Below are positions 6,442 through 13,876 of a stretch of DNA of 26,161 nucleotides, piece after piece. The translations under genes were made by a program, and so were the position numbers. Position 1 is the first letter of the stretch. Every line of letters begins with the position of its first letter. Below the pieces are notes generated by a model. It was not told the origin of the DNA and searched no databases. It saw only the letters and a program-made list of their open reading frames with translations. Origin of the DNA: BTRG01 sp036986275. GTDB taxonomy: Bacteria > Pseudomonadota > Gammaproteobacteria > Acidiferrobacterales > SZUA-150. Where the stretch lies: the NCBI GenBank assembly GCA_036986275.1, contig BTRG01000036.1, positions 1-26,161 on the forward strand. The letters are read 5' to 3'.

Positions 6442-7455
6442 ATGCAATTTCTCAGCAAAACCAAACCGATTGATTTTTTAGGTAAGCGCAAGTTACCCAT
6501 GGCGCTATCGGCATTGTTGGTGATCGCCACCATAGGCCTGCTGTCAATACGGGGCCTAAGCTTTGGTCTGGATTTTACCGGCGGCACCCTGGTTGAACTG
6601 ATCTACAATCGGACCGTGGATGTTAGCCAGGTGCGTGATGCCCTGACCCAGGCCGGTATGGATGATGCGGTGGTCCAGCATTTTGGTACTACGCAAGATG
6701 TACTGGTACGCCTGCCTATCCGCAAAGATGAAGACAGTGCCACGGTCAGCACTCGTGTCGTCGAGGTAGTAAGGAAGGCGGACGGTGAGTTCCTTGTTAG
6801 TGCCCGTGGCGAACAGGGCCAACAGTGTCGCGATATAGCTGGCAAAACCGTCAAGCTATGCAGTATTCAAATTCGACGTATAGAATTTGTCGGTCCACAG
6901 GTAGGGGATGAACTGGCCACCCAGGGTGGTCTGGCCTTGTTATATACTCTGATAGCGGTCCTGATTTACGTCATGTTCCGTTTTGAATGGCGCTTTGCAG
7001 TGGGTGCCGTGGTTGCCATTGCCCATGATGTTTTACTGACCTTTGGTTTCTTTTCTCTCACGGGTGTTGAATTTGATTTATCGGTATTGGCTGCCATTTT
7101 GGCGGTGCTGGGTTATTCCTTGAATGACACCATAGTGGTGTTTGACCGTATACGTGAGAATTTCCACAAGCTGCGCAAGCATGATGTGGTGGGTGTCCTG
7201 AATACGTCGATAAATAATACCCTGGCGCGCACGATTATTACTTCGGGCACCACTTTGCTGGTGTTGATTTCGCTGCTGGTATTTGGCGGAGAAATCATTC
7301 ACAGCTTTGCCATTGCCCTGATCGTTGGTGTATTAGTCGGTACTTATTCTTCAATTTATATTGCCACGCCGGTAGTGCTGGCGTTAGGCATTTCCCGCGA
7401 TGACATGATGCCCGTGAAGAAAGAGGGCGCGGAAGAAAAGTCCCTGTTGCCATAG
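6442..7455 (+). CDS. secF: Protein translocase subunit SecF
   Basis: A 337-residue partner of SecD. The N-terminal span is at about 18-36, followed by GLDFTGGTLVEL (42-52 region) and a short periplasmic domain. Five further spans follow, including the conserved SLNDTIVVFDRIREN and the TSGTTLLVLISLLVFGG segment. Slightly longer than E. coli SecF (323); the extra residues lie in the periplasmic domain, around GEQGQQCRDIAGKTVKLC, which carries two Cys that could form a disulfide. This is the last gene of the tgt-yajC-secDF group. No convincing terminator is visible in the 160 bases that follow. Confidence 0.97.
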   Translation: MQFLSKTKPIDFLGKRKLPMALSALLVIATIGLLSIRGLSFGLDFTGGTLVELIYNRTVDVSQVRDALTQAGMDDAVVQHFGTTQDVLVRLPIRKDEDSATVSTRVVEVVRKADGEFLVSARGEQGQQCRDIAGKTVKLCSIQIRRIEFVGPQVGDELATQGGLALLYTLIAVLIYVMFRFEWRFAVGAVVAIAHDVLLTFGFFSLTGVEFDLSVLAAILAVLGYSLNDTIVVFDRIRENFHKLRKHDVVGVLNTSINNTLARTIITSGTTLLVLISLLVFGGEIIHSFAIALIVGVLVGTYSSIYIATPVVLALGISRDDMMPVKKEGAEEKSLLP

Positions 7456-7567
7456 GGCATCAAGGGCAATCCCGGCCGGGTCTCTGGCCAAAGGTCGCCC
7501 CATCCCTGTCATTCGTCGGCCGTTTTCCCGGTTCACTGGTGTTTACGGTAAACGCTGTGCTATGGAC

Positions 7568-7573
7568 TATACT
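7568..7573 (+). promoter_or_regulatory. Possible -10 box before the membrane protein/VWA lipoprotein pair
   Basis: TATACT at 7568-7573 lies 41 bases before the ATG at 7615. The nearest -35-like hexamer, TTTACG at 7542-7547, gives a 20-base spacer, which is too long for a good sigma-70 promoter. It suggests a transcript separate from secDF, but the support is weak. Confidence 0.3.
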
Positions 7574-7614
7574 TTACAGTTACCCGCACACACGTAAACC
7601 TTTGGGGGTTTTCT

Positions 7615-9105
7615 ATGGAAAACGGTTGGTGGATGATTTTGCCTGGCAATCCGGTGATGTCCGGTCTTTTGCTATTCGCCATTGCAGTGCCCTTTTTGTA
7701 TTTCGCGCGCACACCCATGCATGGCCTGATTACTTCCCTGACATTGGGGGTTAGTGGACCGTTAAGGCTGGGTTCCCGCTGGCTGATGTCGACGGCCGCG
7801 GAAATGCGAGAACGCAACCAGACGGTGCTAATGGCGCACGGCCGTGAAGAAGTCACCCAGGCTATAGAACGCGAGTTCGAGCGCGTGTCCAAGCTGGTCC
7901 AGCGTGATCTCCATGGCTACCCGGCATTACAACGCAAGCTGATAGATGAAATCACGCATATTGAAGAGGATTACCAGAAGTGCGGTGAAGTACCGCCACC
8001 GACACCGGAATGGACCAAGGCCATAGAAACCATTGCCAGGATCAAGCCCTCCGGCGATGGTTTGGTAGAAAAGTTGTTAGAGGATATTAGTGTATCGATA
8101 GAAAAGATACACGATAAGTCTCTGAGCCAGCATCGCAAGTCTTATGAAAAGCGCCATAAGATCCTGAAAGGCTTCATGCCTTTCTGGCGCTCATTGAACA
8201 GCACCATGAAGCGTGTGGATAGCAATTTTGGCGGGCTACAGGAAAGTGCCAGTAAGATCGATGCGCAAATGGATAAGTACGAAAAGATTGTCGCCAAGTC
8301 GGAGAAGGCCGAGCAAATGCTGACGTCTTCTGCCGCGGTACAATTTTTTATCTCAACGGCCTTCCTGAGCTTGTTATTTGGTGGCGCCTTTGTGAACTAC
8401 AAGTTAGTGGCATTGCCCATGTCGGAGATGGTAGGTGGAGGTGATTACATTACTGCCAGCCTGAAGGCCTCCGAGGTAGCGGCGTTAGTGATTATCTTGC
8501 TGGAAGTGAGCGTGGGGCTTTTCCTTATGGAAGCCCTGCGCCTGACGCATTTGTTTCCACGTATCAATAACCTCAGTGATATGGTTCGCGGTAGATTAAA
8601 ATGGGCGGCAATCATTTTTCTGTTTGTTTTTGCCGGCATAGAAGTTGCGCTCGCTTTTATGCGCGACAGTATAGTCGCTTCCAATCTGTCTGTTAAGCAG
8701 GCACTGGGAGGGGGAGATGCCGCTGTGATAGTGGCTGCGCAGGCAAAAAATAGTATGTTGACCCAGATCCCGATGTTTGGACAAATGGTGTTGGGATTTA
8801 TTTTACCCTGGGTGTTGGCGCTTGTGGGTGTACCCCTGGAGTACTTTGTTTATTCCGGTCGTACCGTGTTGGGAGTGATAGTGGTTGCCAGTACACGCAC
8901 ATTGGCTTTTATATTGCGGGCACTGAGTAACACCGTACGCCATATCAGTAAGGCATTAATCATGTTTTATGATGTAGTGATTTTTTTGCCCTTGATTGTT
9001 GAGCGCGCTTTGGTGAACAAGAAAAGCAGTGAGAAGCAAGACTTCACGTCGACGATCACGTCATTTCATAAGCGCCGGGCTGCAACCGGAGAGCAAATAT
9101 TATGA
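7615..9105 (+). CDS. Uncharacterised polytopic inner membrane protein with a long cytoplasmic helical region
   Basis: I do not recognise this 496-residue protein. By eye it has about six to seven membrane segments: 14-32, 241-260, 286-306, 329-349, 387-409, about 417-436, and 446-463. Between the first two lies a long charged, helix-rich region (about 60-235) with several EREFERVSKLVQRDL- and KYEKIVAKSEKAEQM-like stretches, probably a coiled coil. The C-terminus is Lys/Arg-rich. This layout (one anchor, coiled coil, membrane bundle) loosely recalls proton-channel or mechanosensitive-type assemblies, but no family motif was identified. The ATG follows a GGGGG run. The stop codon overlaps the start of the next gene (ATGA), so the two proteins are probably made together and work together. 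Confidence 0.75.
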   Translation: MENGWWMILPGNPVMSGLLLFAIAVPFLYFARTPMHGLITSLTLGVSGPLRLGSRWLMSTAAEMRERNQTVLMAHGREEVTQAIEREFERVSKLVQRDLHGYPALQRKLIDEITHIEEDYQKCGEVPPPTPEWTKAIETIARIKPSGDGLVEKLLEDISVSIEKIHDKSLSQHRKSYEKRHKILKGFMPFWRSLNSTMKRVDSNFGGLQESASKIDAQMDKYEKIVAKSEKAEQMLTSSAAVQFFISTAFLSLLFGGAFVNYKLVALPMSEMVGGGDYITASLKASEVAALVIILLEVSVGLFLMEALRLTHLFPRINNLSDMVRGRLKWAAIIFLFVFAGIEVALAFMRDSIVASNLSVKQALGGGDAAVIVAAQAKNSMLTQIPMFGQMVLGFILPWVLALVGVPLEYFVYSGRTVLGVIVVASTRTLAFILRALSNTVRHISKALIMFYDVVIFLPLIVERALVNKKSSEKQDFTSTITSFHKRRAATGEQIL

Positions 9106-9764
9106 AGAAACTGGCATCAGTAATAGCGCTATTAATAACAGCGTTATCACTCAATGGATGTGTTGACCAAAAGGCTCAGGCACGGGCCGTATACATGCTG
9201 GTGGATACTTCTGGCACTTATGCCAAGCAAATGAACAAGGCTAAGGCCGTGGTGAATTTCATTCTGAGTGAAATGAATCCCGGTGAGTCGTTTGCCGTGG
9301 CGCGCATCAAGAGCAGGAGCTTTACCGAGAAAGACATCATCGCCAAAGTCACTTTTGATTCGGTGCCATCCCGTGTGCATGCACAAAAACGCGCCTTTCG
9401 TGTCAAGTTCGACAAATTCGCTAGCAATATAAAGTATGGCAGCGCCCATACGGATATTACCGGTGGCATCATTCAGGGCGCCGAATTTCTGGCTGAGTCG
9501 GGTTCTGGCAAAAAGATGATTTTGATATATTCCGATATGCAGGAAGAGCTGGATAAGAAGACCATACGTGACTTTCCTATATCGCTGGACGGAATACAGT
9601 TTGTTGCCTTGAACGTCACCAAGTTAAAAACAGATAACATTGACCCGCGACGCTACCTGGGGCGCTTGGCCAACTGGGAACAGCGGGTCATGAACGCCGG
9701 CGCAAAAGAATGGCGCGTGGTGAATGATCTGGAACGGCTGGAGCGCATTTTTAAGGCAGGCTGA
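9102..9764 (+). CDS. Lipoprotein with a von Willebrand factor A-like domain
   Basis: A 220-residue protein. The signal peptide ends in a lipobox LNGC with Cys20. Residue +2 is Val rather than Asp, so outer-membrane sorting is the default prediction. The rest looks like a VWA domain: strand plus MIDAS DTSGT (35-39; canonical DxSxS with Thr in the last place), Thr117 in HTDITGG, and Asp145 in LIYSDMQEE. These residues would bind Mg2+ and a partner acidic residue. GGAGAG lies upstream of the ATG, and the start overlaps the stop of the membrane protein by four bases. A periplasmic VWA sensor or scaffold for the neighbouring membrane protein is a reasonable inference. No family name can be given. 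Confidence 0.8.
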   Translation: MKKLASVIALLITALSLNGCVDQKAQARAVYMLVDTSGTYAKQMNKAKAVVNFILSEMNPGESFAVARIKSRSFTEKDIIAKVTFDSVPSRVHAQKRAFRVKFDKFASNIKYGSAHTDITGGIIQGAEFLAESGSGKKMILIYSDMQEELDKKTIRDFPISLDGIQFVALNVTKLKTDNIDPRRYLGRLANWEQRVMNAGAKEWRVVNDLERLERIFKAG

Positions 9765-9786
9765 GTTGTTGCACCACGCCCATAGC

Positions 9787-9808
9787 GGCCCGTAAATCGC
9801 GGGCCTTT
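9787..9808 (+). terminator. Probable rho-independent terminator after the VWA lipoprotein gene
   Basis: GGCCCG (9787-9792) pairs with CGGGCC (9800-9805) around a seven-base loop, followed by TTTAT. The stem is six G-C pairs and the T-run is short. It sits 23 bases after the stop codon and 20 bases before the end of the opposite-strand gene. Confidence 0.55.
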
Positions 9809-9830
9809 ATGTGGGGCAAGGGTTTACGGT

Positions 9831-10388
9831 TTAAGGCAGGGGTGGCCGTTCCAGTTTCACTTTGGCGACCGGTTTTAAAGATTCCACATCGGCATGCGTC
9901 AGACATTTCCCAGGGCATTCCACGGCCCATAATTCATCAAAGAAAACGGTCCAGCCAGGGACCTGGATTTTCTCGCCCGCACCCTGTTTGACGGCATCGG
10001 AAAGATTGTTTTTGTATAGCAGGCTTATATGAGGGTTGAGTAGATAGTCTTCTGTACCCAGGCCTTCTCGTGCCAGAGCATGTGATAATTGGCTGGCTTC
10101 TGGCGACTCAACCAATTGCAGGAATAATGTTTTAGTGAATTGTGTGTCATATGAGACAGCATCTATCTGTAAACACAATGCCCTGGTTTTATTGGTGACG
10201 GTCATCAGTAGCTGCTCTATATTGCCACTGTCAATATTGTCGCCAACTTGTAATGTGACATGAGGTGTAAAGACCGGCGCCTCAAATTCTGCGGCCAGAT
10301 CATGGATGACCTGCTGCCAATAACGCCGGTCGGCCACGGATGGCATTAGCCAGAATGAATAGTGACTTGTTGCCATATCCTGTTTCAT
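9831..10388 (-). CDS. 2H phosphoesterase superfamily protein (cyclic phosphodiesterase-like)
   Basis: A 185-residue cytosolic protein with the two HxT/S signatures of the 2H fold: His43-Val-Thr45 in FTPHVTLQ and His120-Ile-Ser122 in LNPHISLLY. The opening SFWLMPSVADRRYWQQVIHDLA resembles CPDase-like members that hydrolyse cyclic nucleotide phosphates, such as ADP-ribose 1'',2''-cyclic phosphate from tRNA splicing. RNA 2',3'-cyclic phosphates are another possible substrate, so the substrate is open. The first ATG (10388) is very close to its GAGGGGG. A second ATG (10376, MATSHYS) is an alternative start. It is convergent with the VWA lipoprotein gene. Confidence 0.75.
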   Translation of the reverse strand: MKQDMATSHYSFWLMPSVADRRYWQQVIHDLAAEFEAPVFTPHVTLQVGDNIDSGNIEQLLMTVTNKTRALCLQIDAVSYDTQFTKTLFLQLVESPEASQLSHALAREGLGTEDYLLNPHISLLYKNNLSDAVKQGAGEKIQVPGWTVFFDELWAVECPGKCLTHADVESLKPVAKVKLERPPLP

Positions 10389-10393
10389 CCCCC

Positions 10394-10513
10394 TCAGGAG
10401 TTTTCTTCCAATATGTTGAGTGCTTTCTCAAGACCGCGACGCATGCGGCTAATGGATGATCCCCGTAACGAGGTTTCGCAATCAAGATCCCGATCGCAAG
10501 CCTTATACGTCAT
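10394..10513 (-). CDS. Possible small protein upstream of the 2H phosphoesterase
   Basis: A 39-codon ORF that reads MTYKACDRDL through SRMRRGLEKALNILEENS and stops immediately before the 2H phosphoesterase ATG (TGA, GGGGG, ATG). An AAGGGA six bases before its ATG could act as ribosome binding site. In-frame it can be extended eight codons to an ATG at 10537. The tight junction with the downstream gene suggests coupling, but the ORF is short and part of its upstream sequence is the strong hairpin, so it may be chance. Confidence 0.25.
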   Translation of the reverse strand: MTYKACDRDLDCETSLRGSSISRMRRGLEKALNILEENS

Positions 10514-10537
10514 GCCCGGTCCCTTGGGACTGGGCAT
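10512..10537. repeat. Strong 12-bp-stem hairpin
   Basis: ATGCCCGGTCCC (10512-10523) pairs with GGGACTGGGCAT (10526-10537) across two Ts, with a single G-T wobble. On the plus strand it is followed by TTGAGGTTATTG, which is a weak T-run. It could end a small plus-strand RNA, or be a regulatory structure in a divergent leader. There is no second copy in the window. Confidence 0.6.
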
Positions 10538-10601
10538 TTGAGGTTATTGTCAATTCCGCTCATCTTGAGGTGGGTCTTGAAAGTCATTATTGTGCATTGA
10601 T

Positions 10602-10745
10602 ATGGAATTCCACGACCTCTCATCCTCAGTGTATCAGCATGGATATCGGATGCGAGAGCGATTTCTGTATCAATTCATGCAACCTGGAGAGGAATTGGCT
10701 ATGCTACGCGCCGCCCAGGCGCTATTGGCCCCGGCGTCTGAATGA
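10602..10745 (+). CDS. Possible small protein upstream of glyA
   Basis: A 47-codon ORF beginning MEFHDLSSSVYQHGYRMRER and ending MLRAAQALLAPASE. Its composition is protein-like, with a plausible amphipathic helix at the C-terminal half, and it ends 49 bases before glyA. There is no good ribosome binding site directly before the ATG, and an in-frame stop lies eight codons upstream. It might be a remnant of a longer gene or chance. No similarity recognised. Confidence 0.25.
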   Translation: MEFHDLSSSVYQHGYRMRERFLYQFMQPGEELAMLRAAQALLAPASE

Positions 10746-10794
10746 ATATTAATGTAATCAATCAGTTCTGATTTAGCAGGAGAGAATTTAAGAA

Positions 10795-12048
10795 ATGTTT
10801 AATAAAAACATGACCATAGAAGGTTTTGATGATGAATTGTGGCAGTCCATTCAACGTGAAGAGCGACGCCAGGAAGAGCATATCGAACTGATTGCTTCTG
10901 AGAATTATGCCAGCCCGCGTGTGATGCAGGCGCAGGGAACGGTGCTGACGAATAAATATGCCGAGGGCTACCCTCATCGCCGCTATTACGGTGGCTGTGA
11001 AAACGTGGACGTGGCTGAGGATCTGGCGATCGCCCGGGCCAGGCAATTGTTTGGTGCGGCCTATGCCAATGTACAACCGCATTCAGGTTCGCAGGCCAAT
11101 GCGGCCGTGTATTTTGCCCTGTGCCAGCCGGGCGATACCGTGTTGGGCATGAGTCTCGCTGATGGCGGTCACCTGACCCATGGCGCCAAGGTGAGTTTCT
11201 CCGGCAAGTTTTTTAATGCCGTGCAATATGGCCTGGACTACGAGACCGGTCAGATTGATTACGCGCAAGTGGAATCGCTGGCCAGGGAACACAAGCCCAA
11301 AATGATCATTGCCGGTTTCAGTGCATATTCACAGATCGTCGATTGGCGGCGTTTCCGTGAGATTGCCGACACAGTCGGCGCCTACCTCTTTGTAGACATG
11401 GCCCATATTGCCGGCCTGGTCGCGGTGGGCCTGTACCCCAACCCCGTGCCCATTGCCGATGTGGTTACCAGCACCACACACAAGACCCTGCGCGGCCCCC
11501 GTGGTGGATTGATTCTGGCTAAAGACAATGAAGACCTGCATAAGAAACTGAACTCCATTGTTTTTCCCGGCACCCAGGGTGGTCCGCTGATGCATGTCAT
11601 TGCCGCCAAGGCCGTGGCCTTTAAAGAGGCACTGGACCCGAGCTTTAAGGATTACCAGCAGCAGGTATTGGTGAATGCCGATATCATGGCCAGGGTCTTT
11701 ATTGGGCGAGGTTATAACGTTGTTTCCGGTGGCACTCAAGACCATTTGTTTTTGTTAGACCTGATCAACAAGGGCATTACCGGTAAGGATGCCGAAGCCG
11801 CCTTGCATGAGGCCAATATCACCGTCAACAAGAATGCCGTGCCCAACGATCCACAATCACCCTTCGTCACCAGTGGTCTGCGCATTGGCACCCCGGCCAT
11901 GACCACGCGAGGCTTTAAGGACGAAGAGGCCAGGCAAGTGACCGGCTGGATTTGTGACATACTGGACGATATGAGTGATGCCGGTCGACGCCAGAAGATC
12001 AAGGCAGAGGTTGAAGCGTTGTGCGCGAAGTATCCCGTCTATGCTTGA
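10795..12048 (+). CDS. glyA: Serine hydroxymethyltransferase
   Basis: A PLP enzyme that converts serine and tetrahydrofolate to glycine and 5,10-methylene-THF, the main source of one-carbon units. The protein is 417 residues, the same as E. coli GlyA. Visible features are ERRQEEHIELIASENYASP at the N-terminus, YAEGYPHRRYYGGC, the HSGSQAN loop, VDMAHIAGL, and the PLP lysine Lys230 in STTHKTLRGPRGG. AGGAGAG precedes the ATG. The gene is followed by a terminator and then nrdR, the usual order in Gammaproteobacteria outside the enterics. Confidence 0.98.
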   Translation: MFNKNMTIEGFDDELWQSIQREERRQEEHIELIASENYASPRVMQAQGTVLTNKYAEGYPHRRYYGGCENVDVAEDLAIARARQLFGAAYANVQPHSGSQANAAVYFALCQPGDTVLGMSLADGGHLTHGAKVSFSGKFFNAVQYGLDYETGQIDYAQVESLAREHKPKMIIAGFSAYSQIVDWRRFREIADTVGAYLFVDMAHIAGLVAVGLYPNPVPIADVVTSTTHKTLRGPRGGLILAKDNEDLHKKLNSIVFPGTQGGPLMHVIAAKAVAFKEALDPSFKDYQQQVLVNADIMARVFIGRGYNVVSGGTQDHLFLLDLINKGITGKDAEAALHEANITVNKNAVPNDPQSPFVTSGLRIGTPAMTTRGFKDEEARQVTGWICDILDDMSDAGRRQKIKAEVEALCAKYPVYA

Positions 12049-12055
12049 TAAGAGA

Positions 12056-12075
12056 AAAAGCCGGCAGTGGCTTTT
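12056..12075 (+). terminator. Terminator after glyA
   Basis: AAAAGCC (12056-12062) pairs with GGCTTTT (12069-12075) around GGCAGT. The stem ends in a T-run, eight bases after the glyA stop codon. Confidence 0.65.
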
Positions 12076-12205
12076 GAATGATGTAAGGCACTTATCGGCA
12101 TCGTTGGTGGGTGAGGTGTGACCGAGTCCAATCACAGTATTCCCTTATTACGTTAATAGGCATATGCAGGAGAACAAATCTGCGTGCCTTACTGGCCCCA
12201 TGTCT

Positions 12206-12233
12206 TTGATTTAAAGGGGTCTTGCACTATAGT
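12206..12233 (+). promoter_or_regulatory. Sigma-70-type promoter of nrdR, apparently giving a leaderless mRNA
   Basis: TTGATT (-35, 12206-12211), a 16-base spacer, and TATAGT (-10, 12228-12233). A start site about seven bases downstream falls at 12240-12241, directly before the ATG of nrdR (12242). The bases before that ATG (GTGGGCCGCT) contain no Shine-Dalgarno, which fits a leaderless or near-leaderless transcript. Confidence 0.55.
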
Positions 12234-12241
12234 GGGCCGCT

Positions 12242-12754
12242 ATGCACTGCCCATTTTGTTCCGCCGCGGAGACCAAGGTCGTCGATTCCCGCCTGTCTGA
12301 AGACGGTGATTCCATACGCCGCCGCCGCGAGTGTCTGACCTGCAGCGAGCGTTTTACCACTTACGAGCGGGCCGAGCTGCGTATGCCCCAGATCGTGAAG
12401 TCCGACGACAGGCGCGAACCCTTCAATGAAGAAAAGCTGCAGGCCGGGATTTGGCGCGCACTGGAAAAGCGCCCCGTGGAGGCTGATGCAGTGGAACTGG
12501 CCCTGGGCCAGATACGCCATAAACTGATGGCCAGTGGCGTGCGTGAAATACCGTCACGGCAGCTTGGTGAATGGGTCATGGAGGCACTCAAGGAACTGGA
12601 CCAGGTGGCCTATGTGCGCTTTGCCTCGGTCTACCGAAGTTTTCAGGACCTGGAGGCCTTTAGTGAGGAGGTCCAGCGCCTGCGCAATGAGCCGGACCCC
12701 GAGACCCGTCGCAAACAGCTCAAGCTGATCCCCGATTCCCAATCAAAGGGTTAG
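12242..12754 (+). CDS. nrdR: Transcriptional repressor NrdR
   Basis: A 170-residue regulator that represses ribonucleotide reductase genes when dATP is bound. The zinc ribbon uses Cys3, Cys6, Cys31 and Cys34 (MHCPFC and CLTCSERFTTYE). Residues about 49-139 are the ATP-cone (VKSDDRREPFNEEKLQAGI through VAYVRFASVYRSF). The C-terminal tail past residue 150 (DPETRRKQLKLIPDSQSKG) is a little longer than in E. coli (149 residues). No consensus NrdR box was recognised in the window, so its targets lie elsewhere. ribD starts eight bases after the stop, so nrdR leads the rib-nus-thi transcript. Confidence 0.97.
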   Translation: MHCPFCSAAETKVVDSRLSEDGDSIRRRRECLTCSERFTTYERAELRMPQIVKSDDRREPFNEEKLQAGIWRALEKRPVEADAVELALGQIRHKLMASGVREIPSRQLGEWVMEALKELDQVAYVRFASVYRSFQDLEAFSEEVQRLRNEPDPETRRKQLKLIPDSQSKG

Positions 12755-12762
12755 CCCGTCAT

Positions 12763-13860
12763 ATGACCATGACGGCCCAGGATGCCCGCCATATGGCCCG
12801 CGCACTGTATTTGGCGCGACGCGGCCTGTATACCACTGACCCCAACCCCCGCGTGGGCTGTGTGATTGCCAGGAAAGATGTTGTCCTCGGCGAAGGCTGG
12901 CATGAACGTGCCGGAGGACCCCATGCCGAGGTCGTGGCCTTGCGAGAGGCCGAGGGCAATTCCCTGCACGATGTGACAGCCTATGTGACCCTGGAACCGT
13001 GTAGCCACCATGGGCGCACGCCGCCATGTTCACAGACGTTGATAAAGGCAAAAGTGAAGCGGGTGGTGGTAGCCATGAAAGACCCCAACCCCCTCGTGTC
13101 CGGGCAGGGTTTGGCGGACTTGAAAGCAGCGGGTATTACCGTGGCCATGGGCCTGATGGAGACCGAGGCCCGGGCGCTGAACCCAGGTTATGTCTATCGC
13201 ATGGAAACTGGCCGACCGTGGGTGCGGGTCAAACTGGCCGCCAGTCTGGATGGGCGCACGGCCCTGGCCAATGGCCAGAGCCAGTGGATTACCGGTGCAC
13301 CGGCACGTGAGGATGTGCAGTGTCTGCGGGCACGGGCCTCCGCCATCCTGACCGGTGTCAGTACCATATTGCATGATGACCCCTCCCTGAATGTGCGCCG
13401 TTTTGAGATCGGCCGCCAACCCCTGCGCGTGGTCCTGGATAGCACGCTCAGGCTGTCGCCCGACGCCAGGTTATTGAAACTGGAGGGAAAAACGCTGATT
13501 GTGACAGCCAGCGAGGACCACGACCGTATGCTGGCCTTGCAACAGGCCGGCGCCGAGGTGCTGCATGTGGCCACTTCGGGGCATCGCATTGACCTGAAAA
13601 CCCTGATGACCGACCTGGTGGCCCGGGAAATCAATGAATTGCATGTCGAAGCCGGGGCCACGCTTTGTGGGGCGCTCTTGCATGAGGGACTGGTAAATGA
13701 GTTAGTATTGTATCTCGCGCCGCACCTTATGGGCGCCCATGCCCGGGGCATGTTTAATTTTCCGGGACTGGAGAGCATGGATGAGCGTGTGCGGTTAATC
13801 ATAAAAGACGTTCGTGCCGTGGGGGAGGATTGGCGCATCACGGCCGATGTTAGACACTAA
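12763..13860 (+). CDS. ribD: Bifunctional riboflavin biosynthesis deaminase/reductase RibD
   Basis: A 365-residue protein that catalyses the second and third steps of the GTP branch of riboflavin synthesis. The N-terminal deaminase domain (about 1-145) has the zinc ligands His54 (in HAE, with catalytic Glu56), Cys80 and Cys89 (PCSHHGRTPPC). The reductase domain (about 150-365) starts at PWVRVKLAASLDGRTAL and has the TGVSTILHDDPSLNVR motif. The ATG at 12763 is followed two codons later by a second ATG (12769), and neither has a strong ribosome binding site, so translation may be coupled to nrdR. ribE follows 16 bases on. Confidence 0.97.
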   Translation: MTMTAQDARHMARALYLARRGLYTTDPNPRVGCVIARKDVVLGEGWHERAGGPHAEVVALREAEGNSLHDVTAYVTLEPCSHHGRTPPCSQTLIKAKVKRVVVAMKDPNPLVSGQGLADLKAAGITVAMGLMETEARALNPGYVYRMETGRPWVRVKLAASLDGRTALANGQSQWITGAPAREDVQCLRARASAILTGVSTILHDDPSLNVRRFEIGRQPLRVVLDSTLRLSPDARLLKLEGKTLIVTASEDHDRMLALQQAGAEVLHVATSGHRIDLKTLMTDLVAREINELHVEAGATLCGALLHEGLVNELVLYLAPHLMGAHARGMFNFPGLESMDERVRLIIKDVRAVGEDWRITADVRH

Positions 13861-13876
13861 AAACAAGGGGTGGGGT

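Larger units (their letters stand above)
10389..10794. other. 406-bp region between the 2H phosphoesterase and glyA with hairpins and tiny ORFs
   Basis: No gene of normal size is found here. The region holds a 12-pair hairpin (10512-10537), a smaller stem CCGC/GCGG near 10435-10450, a GCGCC/GGCGC stem-loop at 10708-10722, and two short ORFs described separately. A glycine, SAM or THF riboswitch ahead of glyA was looked for by eye and not recognised. The glyA ribosome binding site AGGAGAG is at the right end. Small RNA genes or regulatory leaders are possible. Confidence 0.5.

Noticed and set aside
7456..7530. Terminator after secF
   Set aside because: GC-rich palindromic bits such as CCCGGCCGGG are present, but there is no stem followed by a T-run.
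10389..10794. 6S RNA or a glycine/THF riboswitch upstream of glyA
   Set aside because: Short matches only; neither the 6S closing stem and bubble nor the riboswitch cores were found.
13814..13876. Upstream in-frame ATG for riboflavin synthase
   Set aside because: It lies in the ribD coding end; MFTGIIE at 13877 is the invariant start and has its own ribosome binding site.
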